DNA of 64,000 nucleotides from Euwallacea fornicatus. Taxonomy: Eukaryota; Arthropoda; Insecta; Coleoptera; Curculionidae. Under the pieces are notes generated by a model that saw only the letters and a program-made list of their open reading frames with translations, ran no database searches and was not told the DNA's origin. The stretch's first letter is position 1. Each line of letters starts with the position of its first letter. Of this stretch, positions 23,119 to 34,200 are shown piece by piece. Both the position numbers and the translations under genes were made by a program. The stretch spans positions 62,001 through 126,000 of the forward strand of contig NC_089570.1 in assembly GCF_040115645.1 (NCBI RefSeq), read 5' to 3'.

Positions 23119-24404
23119 CCAGGTCTGTAAATATGAAACCGGAATTTGCCTCCAAATATCCCTAGTGGTCAATATAGCTACTACCTTATCGTGTTATTAG
23201 GGTACTATATCTCTTATTTACATCTGAGAATGATTTTCAAATCATAACAATACAGGTTCAATACTGCAGTACAGTTTGTATTAGCTTTGAGTATGTCGAA
23301 TTTTGTGCCTACAAATTACGATTTGCGGGCAGCATTGATTTTCTGTTACCACTTGAAAAAAACGACTGCAGATTCACATCGCATGATTGTTGAAGCTTAC
23401 GGTGAACATACCCTTGGAAAATCACAGTGCTATGAGTGGTTTAAAAAATTCAAAAGTGGCAATTTTGACGTCAATAACGAAGAGAATGGAAAACCACCGA
23501 AAAAGTTTGAAGACGGCGAGTTGCGAGCTTTGTTAGATGAGGACGATGCTCAAACGCAACAACAATTAAATGTGACACGAGAAGCCATTTCCATTCGTTT
23601 GAAAGCTACGGGAAAAATTCAGAAGATAGGAAAATGGGTTCCACATGAACTCGATGAAAGACAGCAAGAAAATCGAAAAACCACTTGCCAATTGTTGCTT
23701 ACCATACATAACAAAAAGTCATTTCTTCATCGAATTGTGACTGGTGACGAAAAATGGATCTATTTTGAGAATCCCAAACGTAAAAAATCATGGGTAACTC
23801 CAGGAGAACCATCAGCATCGTCAGCAAGACCAAATCGATATGGACGGAGAACAATGCTCTGTGTTTGGTGGGATCAAAAAGGCGTAATTTGTTATGAGCT
23901 GCTAAAACCTGGAGAAATAGTTAATACTGAACGTTACCGACAACAAATGATGGACTTGCATCGAGCTTTGCATGAAAGACGACCAGAATATCAAGAACGG
24001 CAACACAAGGTGATATTGCTTCATGATAATGCACCATCACACACTGCGAAACTGGTGAAGGAAACGATTGGGACGTTTCATTGGGAAGTACTATCGCACG
24101 CGACTTATTCACCCGACTTAGCACCATCCGATTATCACTTATTTGTATCGATGGGACACGCTCTTGCAGAACAGCACTTCACCTCTTACAAAACAGTTGA
24201 AAAATGGCTCGATGAATGGTTTGCCTCAAAAGAACAACAGTTCTTTTGGCGTGGCATCCACAAATTGCCAGAGAGATGGGAAAATGTATATATAACGATG
24301 GGAAATATTTCAAATAAAATTTTTATTAAATATTTTTTATAATTATTGCGCAGCTAAGTTATACTTTTTATTAAAAAATTCCGGTTTTATATTTACAGAC
24401 CTGG
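23119..24404 (+). mobile_element. Mos1-like mariner, 1286 bp, nearly intact
   Basis: The termini ccaggtctgtaaatatgaaa (23119) and the inverse ending at 24404 are flanked by TA (23117-23118, 24405-24406). The length of 1286 bp equals that of Drosophila Mos1, and the encoded protein is clearly of the mauritiana type. It lies in an old LINE and is much younger than its host. Confidence 0.94.
23293..24342 (+). CDS. mauritiana-type mariner transposase, open but altered
   Basis: The ATG at 23293 (MSNFVPTNYDLRAALIFCYH) fits the family start; the frame is open for 349 codons. The HTH region, WVPHELDERQ, the first Asp (IVTGDEKWIYFEN), the second (ILLHDNAPSHTA) and the third (LAPSDYHLF, 34 residues on) are all kept, so the active site looks sound. 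Two flaws are visible. About four residues are missing in the DNA-binding part (after TQQQL). One base is lost near 24286, so the tail reads VYITMGNISNK and beyond instead of the short family ending. DNA binding may be impaired. Family: cut-and-paste transposition at TA. Confidence 0.92.
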   Translation: MSNFVPTNYDLRAALIFCYHLKKTTADSHRMIVEAYGEHTLGKSQCYEWFKKFKSGNFDVNNEENGKPPKKFEDGELRALLDEDDAQTQQQLNVTREAISIRLKATGKIQKIGKWVPHELDERQQENRKTTCQLLLTIHNKKSFLHRIVTGDEKWIYFENPKRKKSWVTPGEPSASSARPNRYGRRTMLCVWWDQKGVICYELLKPGEIVNTERYRQQMMDLHRALHERRPEYQERQHKVILLHDNAPSHTAKLVKETIGTFHWEVLSHATYSPDLAPSDYHLFVSMGHALAEQHFTSYKTVEKWLDEWFASKEQQFFWRGIHKLPERWENVYITMGNISNKIFIKYFL

Positions 24405-26840
24405 TAGTGCCTAAAAAACTGCCGATCATTTTTATTGCTTTCTTGGGTAACGATCTTATTGGATATGGGGTTTAGAAATAAACTCACTCAAAATACTTCA
24501 ATTCTGATTTTATTAATTGCAGTCAGGAGGCACGCACGTGTTGTCGCCAACAAAGTTCCTTAAGAACTGATAATACAAAAGATTAGTAAGTTTTCCACCA
24601 CCCTACAATTAGGGACCAATACTACAGACACCCGTAGATTTATCACCTCGGCCATGTGGTTTTCATAAAAGAAAAGATCTACTTTCAAGTAGATAAAAGA
24701 CAGTAAAATATCATATCATACACTTCTTTCTGTACAATGCAGAAAGAATCATAAATCTAATAAACTTGAATCTTCCAGTTAGTAAGTTAGAAGAGGACAT
24801 AAAGACTGTTGAATTTTGGACATTATTGATTTTTATCAAAAATCCAACAGATCTAAAAGCGGCCCCTTGCAAATAAAAGAACGTAACAGCTCTGGGACCC
24901 GACGGATTCAGGGCGGAAACAGTCAAATATAGCGTCGAAGCTTATCCGGACACGTGACTTCGAGCGCTCAATCAAGCGTTGGAAAACCAAGAATTCCCGA
25001 ATTCCCTGAAAGTAGCAAAGCTAATCCTGCTCCTTAAACCGGGCAAGGAGAGCAATCAGCTGGGATGGTACAGGTCCATTTGTCTAATCACTGCTGCGGC
25101 CAAACGGTACGAACACCTCGTGAAGAATCGACTCGACGAGGAAGTAACAGCAAAACTCCCGCTCTCCAAAGTCCAGTTCGGCTTCAGAAAAAGAAAATCC
25201 ACGATGCACGCCCATGGCGCGGGTCACCGAGGTGGGTGGTGACGTCAAAAATCGGCGATAATGCGGAGAACATTGATGCACATTAATCTCCCTTGACGTA
25301 AGAAATGCGTTGAACAGCGCATCATGGACGTGCATAATGAATAAACTAGCGATAAGAAAAATCTTGGAATATATCTTAAAGATAATTAAAGACTACTTCA
25401 CGAAAAGAGTAGTAAAAATAGACAGACACCAAATTCAATATGGCGATGGGCGTACCGTAAGGGTCGGTACTCGGCCCTCTCCTATGGAACACCATGTACG
25501 ACTCCATTTTAGAGGCAGATAGATCCGAGAAAGTGACGCTCATTGGCCATACGAATGATATTGTTTTCGTTGTTTGTGCCTTCGATAGGGCGAAACTAAT
25601 CGGTGAAGCGGATACCACAATCGACCGTTGTACGCAATGGCTGACCAACCATTCGTTGAAAATAGCCCCAAAAAAGACCGAAGTGTTGAATAAAACAACT
25701 CTAATGACAATTAGATTTCAAGTCATTATACTTAAAATAAGTCCTTTTGATAACTACGTTAAAACACCTCAGTTCGATCATTTATTTCGGCAGATCTAAA
25801 GCGGTTGTTGTTTGATTATTTTTAGTGGAATGATTATTATGCAAAACGGCATCACGAGTCAGTCCGGCTCCAACAATCATCCGAATGAGCACAACTTAAC
25901 GGGAACAATTTCTTTTTATAATAATCATACCTTTATTAATAAAATAATTAATACTGTGTCAATTATTATTCCTTTATTTTTGGCAACACGAAGTGGTTTC
26001 CCTAAGCGGGAAAAGGGACAGAGAAGATATTCTCTTTTTTGTTGGCGACATCTAAATCAAGCCCAAGACATCCATAGGATACTTGAGCGTCGAATTTGGG
26101 GAAAACTTGTATCGCACACGCTACGTGAAAGAATCTGCAACAAAAGTTTTTAAAAATTACGCTTTCTTCAGAGAATCATGCCGACGATGGACGGGTCGGC
26201 CACTCAAAAAAAGACAACTCCTCTACGGAGTGGTTCAGGCAACGCCTTTCCATGTGACCCCCATATGAGGAAGGATGGTGAGGATAAAAAAGTACGCTCA
26301 AATGATACAAAAAAAAAAACACTTTTGATAGTCATTTGTGCGTATCGCACTGTATTCCATGAAGCGTTGTAAGTTCTAGCGGGAGTCCCCCCAATCGATT
26401 TCTTGATGGAGGGAAGGACACAGTTTAGTATTCGCCCGCGAATCACGAATGCCAACTAGAAGTTGGTCCCGAACAACACCATTCGGAAGTGGAGACAACG
26501 CTGGACGGGGCTCGAGAATGTAGAATAGTGGACTAAGAGATTAATCCCTGACCTGGACGCTTGGGTTTCGTGAAAACACAGGTGCCTGAATGATTACGTA
26601 ACTGAGGCGCTGAGTGTTCACGTACCGCGTCGGGCAGACGGAGCGGGAATGCGGGAACCGCGAAGTGGACAATTCCCCGGAACATTGCATATTCCAGTGC
26701 CCCGTTTTCGACACTCGACGAAACGAGTTAACTACATGCCCATGCACCCTAACGCCGAATAATTTGATAACTAAAATGTTGAAAAGTTCTAGAAAATGGG
26801 ACCTTCGCAGCAAAGTAATTTCCCCAATAGGAAAAGAAAA

Positions 26841-28000
26841 AGAGACATGTCGACATTCCTTACAAATAGCATGATTCTCTGAATCGTAGTACTCCAAAAA
26901 AAAGCATAAATCCAATGGAAAAAAAGGGGGCATTCTATCAGTTCTCTCTCGAATCCAATTGACGATAGTACTGGCAAAAATGAAAACTAAATTCAGTAGC
27001 AACTTGCAAAAAAATCTGTGCCCCGTGTGTAGAGATAGGTAGGCACCATTTGCGATCATTCCCCAATATTAACCCAGACACTGCACGATCAGTACGAATC
27101 ATTGTGATGTTAAAAAGGAAAAATGCAAAGAAAGGGCTCTGATGCTTAAAAGGTGATCGCAAAAAAAGCAAGCAAGAGAGAAATAGTTATGCACTTCTCC
27201 ATCGATCCGAAATCGAATAAAACGCGGGTCGCGTACAAATGAAATGGATACAACCAAACCTTCATCATCAACGATGTTTTATTCCAAGGGACAGTTCCGA
27301 GCCAGCGCAGGAAATGAATAGAATCCCGAGGTTGTTTAGTGGATAGGCACAGTAGCCAAATCCCACACTATCCAATCGACAGAATAACAGGCTAGGTGTG
27401 CTTTAAAGATTTTTCCCGAGGGAAAAAAGAGCACCCAAGGAGCCAATTTGCAGTTTTTGGACGATTTAAGGCTTATTTTGGCAATCTAACTCAATTTGAG
27501 TAAATTCGGTGGTAATATTACTTCTACGGAGCCAACCATCGCTTTCAGTCACCTTGCGTCATGTTCCCACGTTATCCCGGACTTGAAGCTATTTGAAGTC
27601 CGGGTCGATGGAATTAATCGAATTAGCACAAGTTCGCACTGTGTAAATTACTTGCTCTATCAAATCTGAGGTTTCAGAGCGCATATGGTGCAAATTTGTC
27701 GTTTTGGACCATTTAAAGCTTATGTTGCCAACCTGAGTAGATTCGAGTAAATCTGTAGATGATGTTGCTTGTACAAAGCCAAATTATCGTTTTCGATCAC
27801 TTCACGTCGCATTACTACGTTATTCTGATATTAAAGTTATCTGAAACTCAGATTGAAGGAATTGATGGAATTAGCCTAAGTTCGCACCAGTTATGTCGCC
27901 AGTGCCTGCAGCACGAATACCGTTTTTGCTGACCATTGTACTATTAAAACATAAGTAGTTTTAAGTGCCTGGTTGACGGACAGTACTAGCTGATGAATTG
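26841..28000. other. Intergenic DNA with a diverged tandem duplication
   Basis: No gene is seen. The notable part is the two-copy repeat at 27446-27895. Confidence 0.5.
27446..27895. repeat. Two-copy tandem repeat, about 250-bp unit
   Basis: The block from caatttgcagtttttggacg (27446) recurs from about 27695 (caaatttgtcgttttggacc). The same landmarks follow in order: gatttaa/catttaaagc, tgag-taaat, cgcat/gcgtc-a, a-cgttat, and gatggaatta ... aagttcgcac at the end. Similarity is moderate, so the duplication is old. Confidence 0.7.
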
Positions 28001-29330
28001 AACAAGTAAATTAAAATTTATTGTTTGAAATAAATCCAGTACACTAATTTCGGTTTGTTTGGTGTTTGTTTAAAAAAAAACCATTCTGGCATAAGATATA
28101 ACAGGCGCAGTCGATATAGGATCACTTTTGGGCTCGTTATCGAATCACCGAATACCAAACTAACTATAAGTGATCGAATCCCACGTTGGTTGAAAGAAGA
28201 CATCAGTAGTGGTAACAAGTTTGAACCAAACTAGCCAATCTCGCAAGAACCAGCATCTTTGGAAGGACCACAATCGCTAACCAAAACGCCTGCCCTTACA
28301 GATATGACTCTAAAGACCATAGTTGTGCTTTGGTAAGTGCAGTTGACGATTAATTTCTTAGTGACCAATTTTGATGAGTTATTGGTTCGATTAGAAATCC
28401 TTCACTTAGAAACACCTTCAACAGATTCTGCTTCGTAAAGTTGAAAGTTTTAGAAAATTTCCATTTAAACTTCTTATCCCCTAATGATATTCAAATTAAA
28501 ATGGCTCAATTTAAAGTCGAATATCTGAGGTGTATCCCAGACTTCGAAAGTAATCTAAAGGATCTTGGCAGATACTTGAGTGTATGTCAATCCATAATCG
28601 ATCCACTTTACATAACCCAACAGCCGGATCATATTCAAAATGTATATTTATTAAATTTTATTATTGGTAAACTAACGGGAAATGCAAAATTGGTACTGGG
28701 AATACAGAACGTTAATACATGGAAAGAATTAAAAACTATCTTAAGTCAACATTTTGCTCATCAGAGATGAAGCTCATGTTAACAGGGATTTGGTCATTCT
28801 TCGCCACCAAAATAATCAAAATTTATGATCGCGTTCTGCATATTCTTAATTTGTTATGCTCGTATATTAACGTTTAGAAAGCTACGGATAATACAAAAAA
28901 CTTGAAAAGCAGCCTTTAGAACAATTTAATCTTAAAAGCATTCTTGTCATGTCTCAAAGAACCCCTGGGTACCACGATACGTCGTATGCGTCCAAGAGAC
29001 CTCCCCGGAGCTTTGCAATTTACAATGGAAGAGAACAATATTCACTGTTGCCAATCGAACACGAGAATACCAAATTAAATACAACCACCCACCCGGATAC
29101 AAGAATACCTATTAATCCGCACGGAATTCCAACATTCAAATTTTAACAACTTAAATCCACTGTCCAGTCTCTTGAAACAATTTCAGTCGCCATTTCGATA
29201 GGACAATCATCCACAACAAAAACTCAACCATTCGTGAATAGACTAGGAACAAATGATTTTAGACCAAACCAAAATAGACCCTTACCAAAACCTACCCCAA
29301 TGAGCACGTCTACCAGAGAGGCGATGATAA
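28000..29330 (+). mobile_element. LTR retrotransposon relic (Ty3/gypsy-type gag)
   Basis: A possible LTR end (AATAAA-like signal near 28028, ...ataaca at 28103) is followed by ggcgcagtcgatataggatc, which looks like a tRNA primer-binding site (28104). A decayed gag follows. No pol is found; 29340 onward is satellite. It is an old, broken insect retroelement. Confidence 0.55.
28441..29060 (+). pseudogene. gag-like relic
   Basis: The first part (28501-28770) has the pattern of insect gypsy-group Gag: a core ending in LTGNAKLVLGIQNVNTWKEL and an FAHQR motif, broken by a frameshift at 28768. After degraded sequence a second conserved piece, AFLSCLKEPLGTTIRRMRP, appears in another frame near 28940. 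It then ends before any nucleocapsid or protease. It is non-functional. Confidence 0.6.
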
Positions 29331-29342
29331 AATTACTCTTTA

Positions 29343-29870
29343 CGATGCCCCAAACGACTTAACCATATCCTGGAAAATTCCATAGCTACAGCATCATTTA
29401 TTCTCGCAAATACTCGTTTTGTGTGACTTCAAACTTTAACCGTAATAACTTTAAAAATTAAAGTCTTCAGGAATGACTCATGAATCATCTTAACGAGCTT
29501 TCTAAGATGCCCCAAACGACTTGACCATATCTTATAAAGTTCTATAGATACAGCGTCCTTTATATCCTTAAATATCCATCTTGTGGGTCTTTTCAAACTT
29601 TTAATCGCAGTAACTTTGGAGAATGACATCCAAATACCCTCACAAAAAATTCCTCTGAATCACCTCAAGAAGCTCCTTAAGATACCCCAGCGGCTCTACA
29701 ATATCTCATAAAGGTTCCCAGACACAACACTATATTTTTTCTCAAATACTTTTCTTGTAGGACTTTACACATTTTAAAGCTTAATAATTTTGGCAAATGA
29801 GGTTCAAACGCCTTCAGGAATGGCTCATATTAATTACCTCAGCGAGCTTTTTAAAATAACACAAATTTAA
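29343..29870. repeat. Satellite-like tandem array, about 165-bp unit, three copies
   Basis: Units begin at about 29343 (gatgccccaaacgacttaac), 29507 (gatgccccaaacgacttgac) and 29673 (gataccccagcggctctaca). Each is followed by catatc/aatatc, an atagatacag-like box and a ctcaaatac-like box. A fourth start is visible near 29838. The spacing is 164-166 bp, close to nucleosome length. Confidence 0.82.
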
Positions 29871-31257
29871 CGTTCCTGCCATTTGTTTAAGCTTTGTCAT
29901 GTATCTTATGACATACATTTTTTTCAGATTCGAAAGACGTTATCAAGAGAGTTTTTAAAACTATGGAGAGATAGGCAAAAGGTGTCACTTAGAAAAACCC
30001 TACTGAACAAGTTTTAGCCACATCGATAGAAATTAGTAATTTTGTTCACAAGGTATCAAGATTCGCCAATCTATCAAGTATATTCATTATTGCCCGCAAA
30101 AGATAACGACTCGGTTCACATGGAGCACATATAATTAAAGTATCCCAAGATACTGTCCCGAAAGGCTTTTCTGTCTTATTAAATGTAATTTTATATAAGG
30201 GAACCGTCTTTTCAAACAATAACGGCTGAGGTTAAAGAATATGTCCTTGCAATTTGAAGGATAACTTTATCGAGTAAAGACAAGTAGAAGACACGTAATG
30301 GATTGCTCAGAGCGACAGTCAATAAAGTAACAAGGGTAGAAAATTTTCATTCCTTAAATAATGTAATAACTGTGAAGAAAATGAAACTTGCTAAATAAAC
30401 TTTAGGAAATTGTATCGTTACTTTTCCGCTTCCATCATACCCTTCCTATGCAATTGATACTTACTTGATTGTTCGTCGTTCTGTACATCAATGAAAGATT
30501 AAGTTCGTAATAAAAGGAGGACATTTCACTACATTTACATGCTATAAGACACACGACGAATACGATGAAGAATACGATATTTCGCAGTTATGTCGGCTCT
30601 TACTTTTCAACATATTTAATAACCTACAATACATTTAGCTAAAGAATACACGAAGTCTAATCCTATTACGATAACTATAAGCCATTACTGGATTCGTTTA
30701 ATACCTAAACAAGTTTTCTAAAAAAAAAAGGGAGAGGCTTGGGCGAACGAAAATTGCACATTTAAGTTACACGCAAACACTGATTACATTGACATTTGAC
30801 TTAAGGCAATTTCGGTGGGCTGTTTGAGTAGTGCTTATTGCCTGAAGCATGCTTGTAGGATAAGCTTCACAGTCTTGTAGTCTGTCTCAACCAAAAGATG
30901 ATCGATTATTGTATATAGTTTTAAATGAGGAACCTAACAAGAAAACTTCAAGCTCCGAAACGAACAGAAACCGTCTTGGAAATCCCCACCCTCGATAGCC
31001 ACCGAATCGATGGTCGAAATACTTGGAAACTAACGAAAAACAATCTTTAAAATCCAAACCCCCTATCTAGAAACATAAAACTAATCGTAAGAAAAATTAA
31101 AATAATCGAGATATTGTTCGAGTTTTTCAGTTATTTCTTTTTTTTTCGTTACTTTTTCACTCATGTAATTATTCTGCTAAAAGTGGGCGTGGTTACAGTA
31201 GAGAGTAGGTTTGCGACACGTCTAAAGTGTTGGCTGAGAGAAGGGGGATGTTGTTGC
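29871..31257. other. Non-coding DNA, including the 3' UTR of the eIF4G2 gene
   Basis: There is no supported gene. The part next to 31258 must hold the 3' UTR of the minus-strand gene. A second copy of aaggcaatttcggtggg lies at 30804. Confidence 0.5.
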
Positions 31258-34200
31258 TCAGTCGTCCCCTTCTTCCTCTTCAGATTCGGCCTCTTGCAGC
31301 CACGTGAGCCACTGGTTGACCTATCGTAACAATTATAAAAAAAAAAAAACAACAACTGCCCCGTTTAACTAACCTGAAACAGTGCTTGCCCCTTTCCGGG
31401 ATAAGCGTCGGTCACGTCCTCCTTCCAATTGAGAAAAGCTTCTTCGTCTACAATTTCCAGTTCATACATGGCCATAAACCACCTCAGTAACTGTCCGCGC
31501 GGGAAACCCAGTGCGTAAAAATGCATCTGAAGCGAGTAAACCGCGACAAGTTGTAGCGATGATTTATCTCGGAGAAACGCGTGCAAGATTGGCTGGTAGC
31601 GCTTCAGAAGGGCGTGCTCCTTTTCTGTCTAATAATTTGGTAACAAAACATACGTAAAACTTCTTCATAAAAATAATTGTATTGCTCTAACCATTGCTTT
31701 TTCGTCGCCGGCCGATTGAGCCTCCTGAGTGATGTATTTGATTAAAACAGTGACGAGCGCATTGATAAATCCGGGATCGTTGAAGTTCGCAGACTCCAAG
31801 TTCTCCTAATTAACAATATATTACAAAAAAAAAACAAAGGAGAAGATGGACGTTAAGCAGATACCTACCTTGATCCATTTGTAAAACGCCTGCGGATTGG
31901 GATCAGTGGACAATTGTCTGGCCAAGTCGGCCTGGATACGCAAAAGCGGGTATAAAAAGGTAAGTTCCCGCTCCTCCAAAATTTCCGAAAGTCTCTCCTT
32001 GGTACGATCGGCTTCCGGAAGTTGGGCCATTAAATTTATCTAAAGCATGAGTTTATTATGGTCTTTGTCGGGGACATAATAACACCTGTGCAGTCCTTCT
32101 CGCACTGGCACAATCCCTATGTTTGCGCTTGAACTTTTGATACCTGTGTATGGTGTTTTATACTAATATAATGTTATTAGAGGAAGTGGAAGAATGACTA
32201 AATCATTCCTCATTATCTATTAGCCAGAGGGCATTGCAAGATTTGTTTTTGCGTTATTTATTTTCATTTTCAAATAGGGAAAAAATTTAAGATACTGTTA
32301 AAGAAGTAATAGTTACAGCCATCCTATGTCTACAATACTTTCTTTACTTATTGTTACAGCTGTCGCCAAAACGACTACACTGATATAATCGACCATCTTC
32401 GTAATCATTTTTAGGTCCCTAACGATCAGCTGCGGTCGTGGAAGTATTCGTTTAAGAAAAAATATTACCTTGCTCTTGTTGAACATCTCACTGAGTTCCG
32501 ACTTGCCGGTCTTCATTTTTACTCTTTGCAGCACCGATAAAAAGAGCGGGTAATGGGCCCCGTTATCAGTGAGCACTGCAACGTCGGACAGGGGTGCCAA
32601 ATGTTCGCAAACGGCGGCAGCCAGAAGTCCGGAAGCGGCCGCCACAACTGAATCTTTTTCGTTTTCGGAAGCGTCGCTAGTGCGCTGCTCGAGCACGTGG
32701 CAGAGCGACTTAAAGGCCTCCTGAACGGCACCTCCAGATACCGCGCCGTCTTCCTTCAGATTTGCGACGAGCTTGATTAACTTCTCCTGCTCCACATCTG
32801 TATTGCAATTTTGAAAAAGAAGTAACATGACAAAATAGTTTAAAATTAAATGGGGCAAGAGCAATTGGAGTACGATTGATGTACCCCGAATGAAGGAAAC
32901 GAAAGTGCTGACGTGCCCACGCAAGATATTAACCGATTCCTATATATACATTTATAGGTATTTTCTTAGAGACTTAATCTCCAAAGTGAAATCAGTTTTA
33001 GAAAATTCATCGCAATCATCGGGACAATCAAATAAGAAATTGTAAAAAACTGACCTGACTTTTCCAAAGCTAAAGACAAACCGGACATGATAAGCTCCTT
33101 GACGAACTTATCCGGAACTTTGTGCTCCTTATACGAATTAATGGCTTGTTTAAGATCCACTTCCCCTTTCCAATATTCGTCTAACAAAGTGTTGAACTTC
33201 TTCAACACTTCTTCTTTACTTGGACCCTAAAATAAAACAGAAAATTTGGCGATCTCGGACAATTCAGTACTCACTTTATCTTTCTTGGACTTAGGTCTGT
33301 CCTGGGCGACTTGTTTCATCGGCAATGGTTCTTTAACGGCGCTGGGCGGTTGTTTGCCGCCCCCGAACGATGGTGGCTCGGTAGGCGGAGGGCGAGTAGC
33401 GTGAGTTCCAACGGCGTTCGCAGCGTTGTGGTGACGCACTGACGCCTTATTGAACAACATCGAATTCGGACGTAACTCCACCTCCTGCAGTTCCTCCTTA
33501 GCCACGATCAAATTGTTGCGCTTAAATCTGGGCGCTAAATCTTTGTTGGATTCTAGAAAAAGAGTAGATACAGAAACTAATCGAATTTTTGTGGCCCCAA
33601 TGCGGGGTTCACTTAGTTTTCTTTAGGCAATGTTGTTTGAAACATATCAATTTTTTCTGTTAATTACATAGTTTCAATGCATGACCTTCTGGATGCTTTT
33701 GAAAACGATCTAAAAAGGCTCAGGTTAGCCAGTCGTATTTGTTCGTTTATGCATAGATTTCCTGTTTAAAATTAAAAAAATCTGTTGTAAGTGAAATCTA
33801 GAATTTATCGTAAAAATAAATTCAAGTTCTGCCTGTAATTGTACGTCAAAATGTGTTTCCAGTACTATTGATTGAAGACATCCCTCAAATTGATCTGATT
33901 GAACAGACTGTAGCTACCAAAACCCAACGGTAAGATTTGAATTTAGAACATCCTATATAAAAACAACGAATACCACTTACGATTATTAAAGTTGGACCCT
34001 GAATTGTTTTGGTTGTGCTTGTAATGTCCCCGTCTACTTCCTTCGTAATTGCCACTGTTGAAGCCTTGTCCGGGCCTCCTATCGGCTCTGAAGGGCGCGT
34101 CTCGGGAGTCCCGTCCACTGAAACCGTTCGGTCCTCCGAAGGGCGGCCCCACAGGAATCAACGGAGCGGGTGACGCAGTCAAATTGAGTTCGGCTAGCAT

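Larger units (their letters stand above)
22960..26840 (+). mobile_element. Old R1-like non-LTR retrotransposon relic
   Basis: Pieces of one ORF2 lie in order on the plus strand. The linker before the reverse transcriptase (LCKKLDEDILEDGYKIVMRQ) is at 22965-23100. The RT start GPDGFRAETVKYS is near 24895, LENQEFPNSLKVAKLILLLK near 24980, and the YADD region, decayed to HTNDIVFVV, near 25545. The C-terminal region (VLAGVPPIDFLMEGR) is near 26370, and a Cys/His zinc-finger-like end (SPEHCIFQCPVF) near 26680. It has many stops and frameshifts and is interrupted by the Mos1-like mariner and by unassigned DNA at 25750-26180. The clade is my inference from these motifs. Confidence 0.72.

Noticed and set aside
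31114..31355. Overlapping frames beyond the eIF4G2 stop
   Set aside because: They lie in its 3' UTR and last exon antisense; no motifs.
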